NCBI GenBank assembly: GCA_031396505.1
Contig: JANNKX010000268.1
Coordinates: 1 to 7,426, forward strand
Direction of reading: 5' to 3'
DNA length: 7,426 nucleotides
Source of the DNA: JAAFHS01 sp031396505
Lineage (GTDB): Bacteria > Pseudomonadota > Alphaproteobacteria > Rhodobacterales > Rhodobacteraceae
Shown here: positions 5,986 through 7,426 of the stretch, in pieces
How the letters are laid out: each line of letters starts with the position of its first letter
How positions within the stretch are numbered: the stretch's first letter is position 1
Translations under genes and position numbers: made by a program
Notes under the pieces: model-generated
What the model saw: only the letters and a program-made list of their open reading frames with translations
Told to the model about the DNA's origin: nothing
The model's database searches: none

Positions 5986-6396
5986 ATGGCTGTTCAAAGC
6001 GGTAAGGACCTGCTGATCAAACTTGACCTGACGGGGGATGGCAATTTCCAGACCATCGCTGGGCTGCGGGCAACGCGGATCAGTTTCAACGCGGAAACGG
6101 TGGATGCGACCAGTATGGAAAGCGGCGGCTGGCGCGAATTGCTGGCAGGGGCAGGTGTGCGGTCGGCGTCGATCAGTGGGTCGGGCGTGTTTCGTGATGC
6201 AGCGACGGATGAGCGGGCGCGGGCGATTTTCTTCAACGGCGAGATGCCAGATTTCCAGGTGGTGATCCCGGATTTCGGGGTGGTGGAGGGCGCGTTCCAG
6301 ATTGCGTCGATCGAATATGCAGGCAGTCACAATGGCGAAGCCAGCTATGAGCTGTCGCTGGCGTCGGCGGGTGTGCTGACATTCGTGGCGCTGTGA
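5986..6396 (+). CDS. g9: GTA tail tube protein (g9 homologue), TP901-1 type
   Basis: This 136-residue protein is the major tail protein, the repeating subunit of the tail tube, of the TP901-1 major tail protein family. The N-terminal half carries the family pattern: GKDLLIKLD, then LRATRISFNAETVDAT followed by SGGWRELLAGAGVRS (about residues 27-59). SISGSGVFRDAATDERAR leads into the second half, which ends in YELSLASAGVLTFVAL. GGAG (5975-5978) lies 7 nt before ATG 5986. Glycine codon choice is intermediate (about 5 of 16 are GGG), lying between the capsid gene and the low-copy genes, as expected for a protein made in many copies. Its stop overlaps the next start as TGATG. Confidence 0.94.
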   Translation: MAVQSGKDLLIKLDLTGDGNFQTIAGLRATRISFNAETVDATSMESGGWRELLAGAGVRSASISGSGVFRDAATDERARAIFFNGEMPDFQVVIPDFGVVEGAFQIASIEYAGSHNGEASYELSLASAGVLTFVAL

Positions 6397-6713
6397 TGGC
6401 GAACCCGTTTGCGGGCGAGGTGGCGCTGGTACTGGACGGGCAGCGGCATGTGGCGAAACTGACGCTGGGGGCGTTGGCAGAATTGGAGGTGGCGCTGGAG
6501 ACGGGGTCACTGATGGATCTGGTGGCGCGATTTGAAGGCGGGCAGTTTTCAACGCGGGATGTGCTGGCGTTGATCGTGGCGGGCCTGCGGGGCGGCGGCT
6601 GGCAGGGGACGGCGGCGGATTTGCGCACGGTGGAGATTGCGGGCGGGGCCATTGCGGCGGCGCGGGCAGCGGCTGAATTGCTGGCGCGGGCGTTTGCGGT
6701 GCCGGGGGAGTGA
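6396..6713 (+). CDS. g10: GTA tail chaperone, g10 homologue (TAC_11 type)
   Basis: This 105-residue protein corresponds to RcGTA g10, in the GTA-type tail assembly chaperone family (Phage_TAC_11, formerly DUF3356). Such proteins take the place of lambda gpG and should hold the tape measure until tube proteins assemble on it. The sequence shows a short strand region (GEVALVLDGQRHVAKLTL, about 7-24) then helices: ALAELEVALETGSLMDLVA, the FSTRDVLALIVAGLRGGG segment and an Ala-rich C-terminal helix (AAARAAAELLARAFA). ATG 6396 shares TGATG with the tube stop; GTG 6393 is a possible alternative. No clear ribosome site is seen, so initiation probably depends on termination of g9. Its end carries a G run that may allow frameshifting into the next gene. 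Confidence 0.85.
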   Translation: MANPFAGEVALVLDGQRHVAKLTLGALAELEVALETGSLMDLVARFEGGQFSTRDVLALIVAGLRGGGWQGTAADLRTVEIAGGAIAAARAAAELLARAFAVPGE

Positions 6714-6743
6714 TGGGGTGCATCGACTGGCCAGGGTTGATGC
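6704..6743 (+). promoter_or_regulatory. Candidate -1 frameshift signal at g10/g10.1 junction
   Basis: The last codons of g10 read CCG GGG GAG TGA. GGGGG (6704-6708) lets the GGG-bound tRNA slip back one base with full pairing, and the -1 frame then reads GGA GTG ATG straight into g10.1. Nine bases after the GGGGGAG heptamer, GCATCGAC (6720-6727) pairs with GTTGATGC (6736-6743), eight pairs with one G-U, loop 8 nt. The layout matches known frameshift signals, but the heptamer is not canonical: the Glu codon re-pairs poorly on GGA. The predicted fusion would be 175 residues. Simple stop/restart at TGATG, with GGGGGAG partly acting as a ribosome site, is the rival reading. Confidence 0.4.
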
Positions 6744-6922
6744 GGGCGGGGCTGCATGGGTTGGGCCTGCGACCGGATCAGTTCTGGCGGCTTACGCCGG
6801 TGGAGTTGCGGATGATGCTGGGAGCGGATCAGACACTGGCTCCGTTGACGCGGGCGCGGCTGGACGAGTTGGCGGCGGCGTTTCCGGATGTGAAGAAAGG
6901 ACAAGGCGATGGCGACGATTGA
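6713..6922 (+). CDS. g10.1: GTA tail chaperone, g10.1 homologue (TAC_6 type)
   Basis: This 69-residue protein is the second small tail chaperone, matching the short TIGR02216/Phage_TAC_6 family found between the tube and tape-measure genes. The signature is clear: IDWPGLMRAGL at 4-14, then LRPDQFWRLTPVELRMML at about 19-36, followed by a helix and an acidic, polar tail (KKGQGDGDD). It stands where lambda has the T part of gpGT, which is made only by frameshift from gpG. ATG 6713 shares TGATG with the end of g10; GTG 6710 is a less likely alternative. It overlaps the tape-measure gene by 14 nt. It may be made alone, by restart, or also as a fusion to g10. Confidence 0.88.
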   Translation: MGCIDWPGLMRAGLHGLGLRPDQFWRLTPVELRMMLGADQTLAPLTRARLDELAAAFPDVKKGQGDGDD

Positions 6923-7426
6923 GGCACTGGAAGACCAGGTGGCAGCCCTTGAGGCGACACTGACGGGGACGGCGACGATTGTATCGACGTTCGAGGGTGA
7001 ATTGTCGCGGATGCGGGACACGATGCTGTTCACGGGGCGCGAGGTAAATTCGCTGTCGACGGGGATTGGCGGCGGGTTGCGTCGGGCGTTTGACGGGCTG
7101 GCGTTTGACGGGCTGAAGTTAAGCGATGCGCTGCGCAATGTGGCGAAAACCATGGTGGACACGGTCTACAATACGGCCCTGCGGCCCGTGCAGAATGCGC
7201 TGGGCGGTTTCGTGGCGAACGGATTGAACGGGCTGTTGAGCAGCGTGCAGCCGTTCGCCAAGGGCGGCGTGGTCAGCGGACCGACAAATTTCGCGATGCG
7301 GGGCGGAATGGGCCTGATGGGCGAGGCGGGGCCTGAGGCAATCATGCCGCTGGCGCGCGGGGCCGATGGGCGGCTTGGCATTCAGGCGGGTGGAGCGCGC
7401 GCGGTGACGGTGGTGATGAACATCAC
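6909..7426 (+). CDS. g11: GTA tail tape measure (g11 homologue), 3' partial
   Basis: The frame runs open from ATG 6909 to the window edge, giving 172 residues without a stop. AAGGA (6897-6901) lies 7 nt before the ATG, inside g10.1. The protein sets tail length and is threaded through the tube; RcGTA g11 is short (about 219 residues) because the tail is short, so most of it is visible here. Residues 1-50 look like a helical, possibly coiled-coil part; 52-112 form a Gly/Ala-rich amphipathic part with AFDGL-AFDGLKLSDAL and RPVQNALGGFV. About 115-150 carry the conserved tape-measure end PFAKGGVVSGPT, MRGGMGLMGEAGPEAIMPL. That end segment is shared with lambda-like tape measures and makes the call firm. 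No hydrophobic membrane segment stands out. Confidence 0.93.
   Translation, partial: MATIEALEDQVAALEATLTGTATIVSTFEGELSRMRDTMLFTGREVNSLSTGIGGGLRRAFDGLAFDGLKLSDALRNVAKTMVDTVYNTALRPVQNALGGFVANGLNGLLSSVQPFAKGGVVSGPTNFAMRGGMGLMGEAGPEAIMPLARGADGRLGIQAGGARAVTVVMNI
7086..7115 (+). repeat. Perfect 15-bp tandem repeat inside tape-measure gene
   Basis: GCGTTTGACGGGCTG occurs twice back to back (7086-7100 and 7101-7115), in frame, encoding AFDGL twice. Homologous GTA tape measures carry a similar but not identical doubled motif here as far as I recall, so the protein repeat is probably old, while the exact DNA identity may be recent or due to slippage. Confidence 0.8.

Noticed and set aside
2..7426. A novel defence, toxin, CRISPR or mobile-element system
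   Set aside because: All space is accounted for by known GTA structural genes and four short spacers; no repeat array, transposase, integrase, reverse transcriptase or toxin-like gene was seen.

Overview
The window is a contiguous, all-plus-strand stretch of a gene transfer agent (GTA) structural cluster of the RcGTA type, the domesticated phage-like DNA-transfer particle of Rhodobacterales. The gene order, sizes and recognisable protein families match RcGTA genes g2 to g11 one for one: terminase, portal, g3.5 head-formation protein, prohead protease, HK97-fold capsid, adaptor, stopper, tail terminator, tail tube, two tape-measure chaperones and tape measure. High GC, G-rich coding strands and residue-level resemblance to Rhodobacterales GTAs suggest a marine or roseobacter-type alphaproteobacterium; the species cannot be told from the window.

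Layout. 1-1090 is the C-terminal part of the terminase, whose 5' end lies outside the window. After a 155-nt structured spacer comes a head block (portal, g3.5, protease) joined by stop/start overlaps. A 36-nt spacer leads to the major capsid gene, which stands alone. A 146-nt spacer with a strong hairpin and a 13-bp inverted repeat leads to the neck block (adaptor, stopper, tail terminator), again overlapping. A 47-nt spacer with a hairpin leads to the tail block (tube, two chaperones, tape measure), which overlaps up to the end of the window. The tape measure is cut by the window's 3' edge.

How the genes work together: the terminase packages DNA through the portal into a head made of the capsid protein, which the protease matures. 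Adaptor, stopper and terminator join the head to a tail of g9 subunits, built around the short tape measure with help from the chaperones. No integrase, repressor, lysis gene, tRNA, transposon or CRISPR is present, and no promoter is evident, as expected for the middle of one long operon read from upstream of the window.

The system is known, not new. The points most worth a second look are a possible -1 frameshift signal joining the two chaperone genes (G run, 9-nt spacer, 8-bp hairpin), the rule that every non-overlapping gene junction carries a GC-rich hairpin, the unusual 146-nt capsid-adaptor spacer, and the distinct codon choice of the capsid gene.
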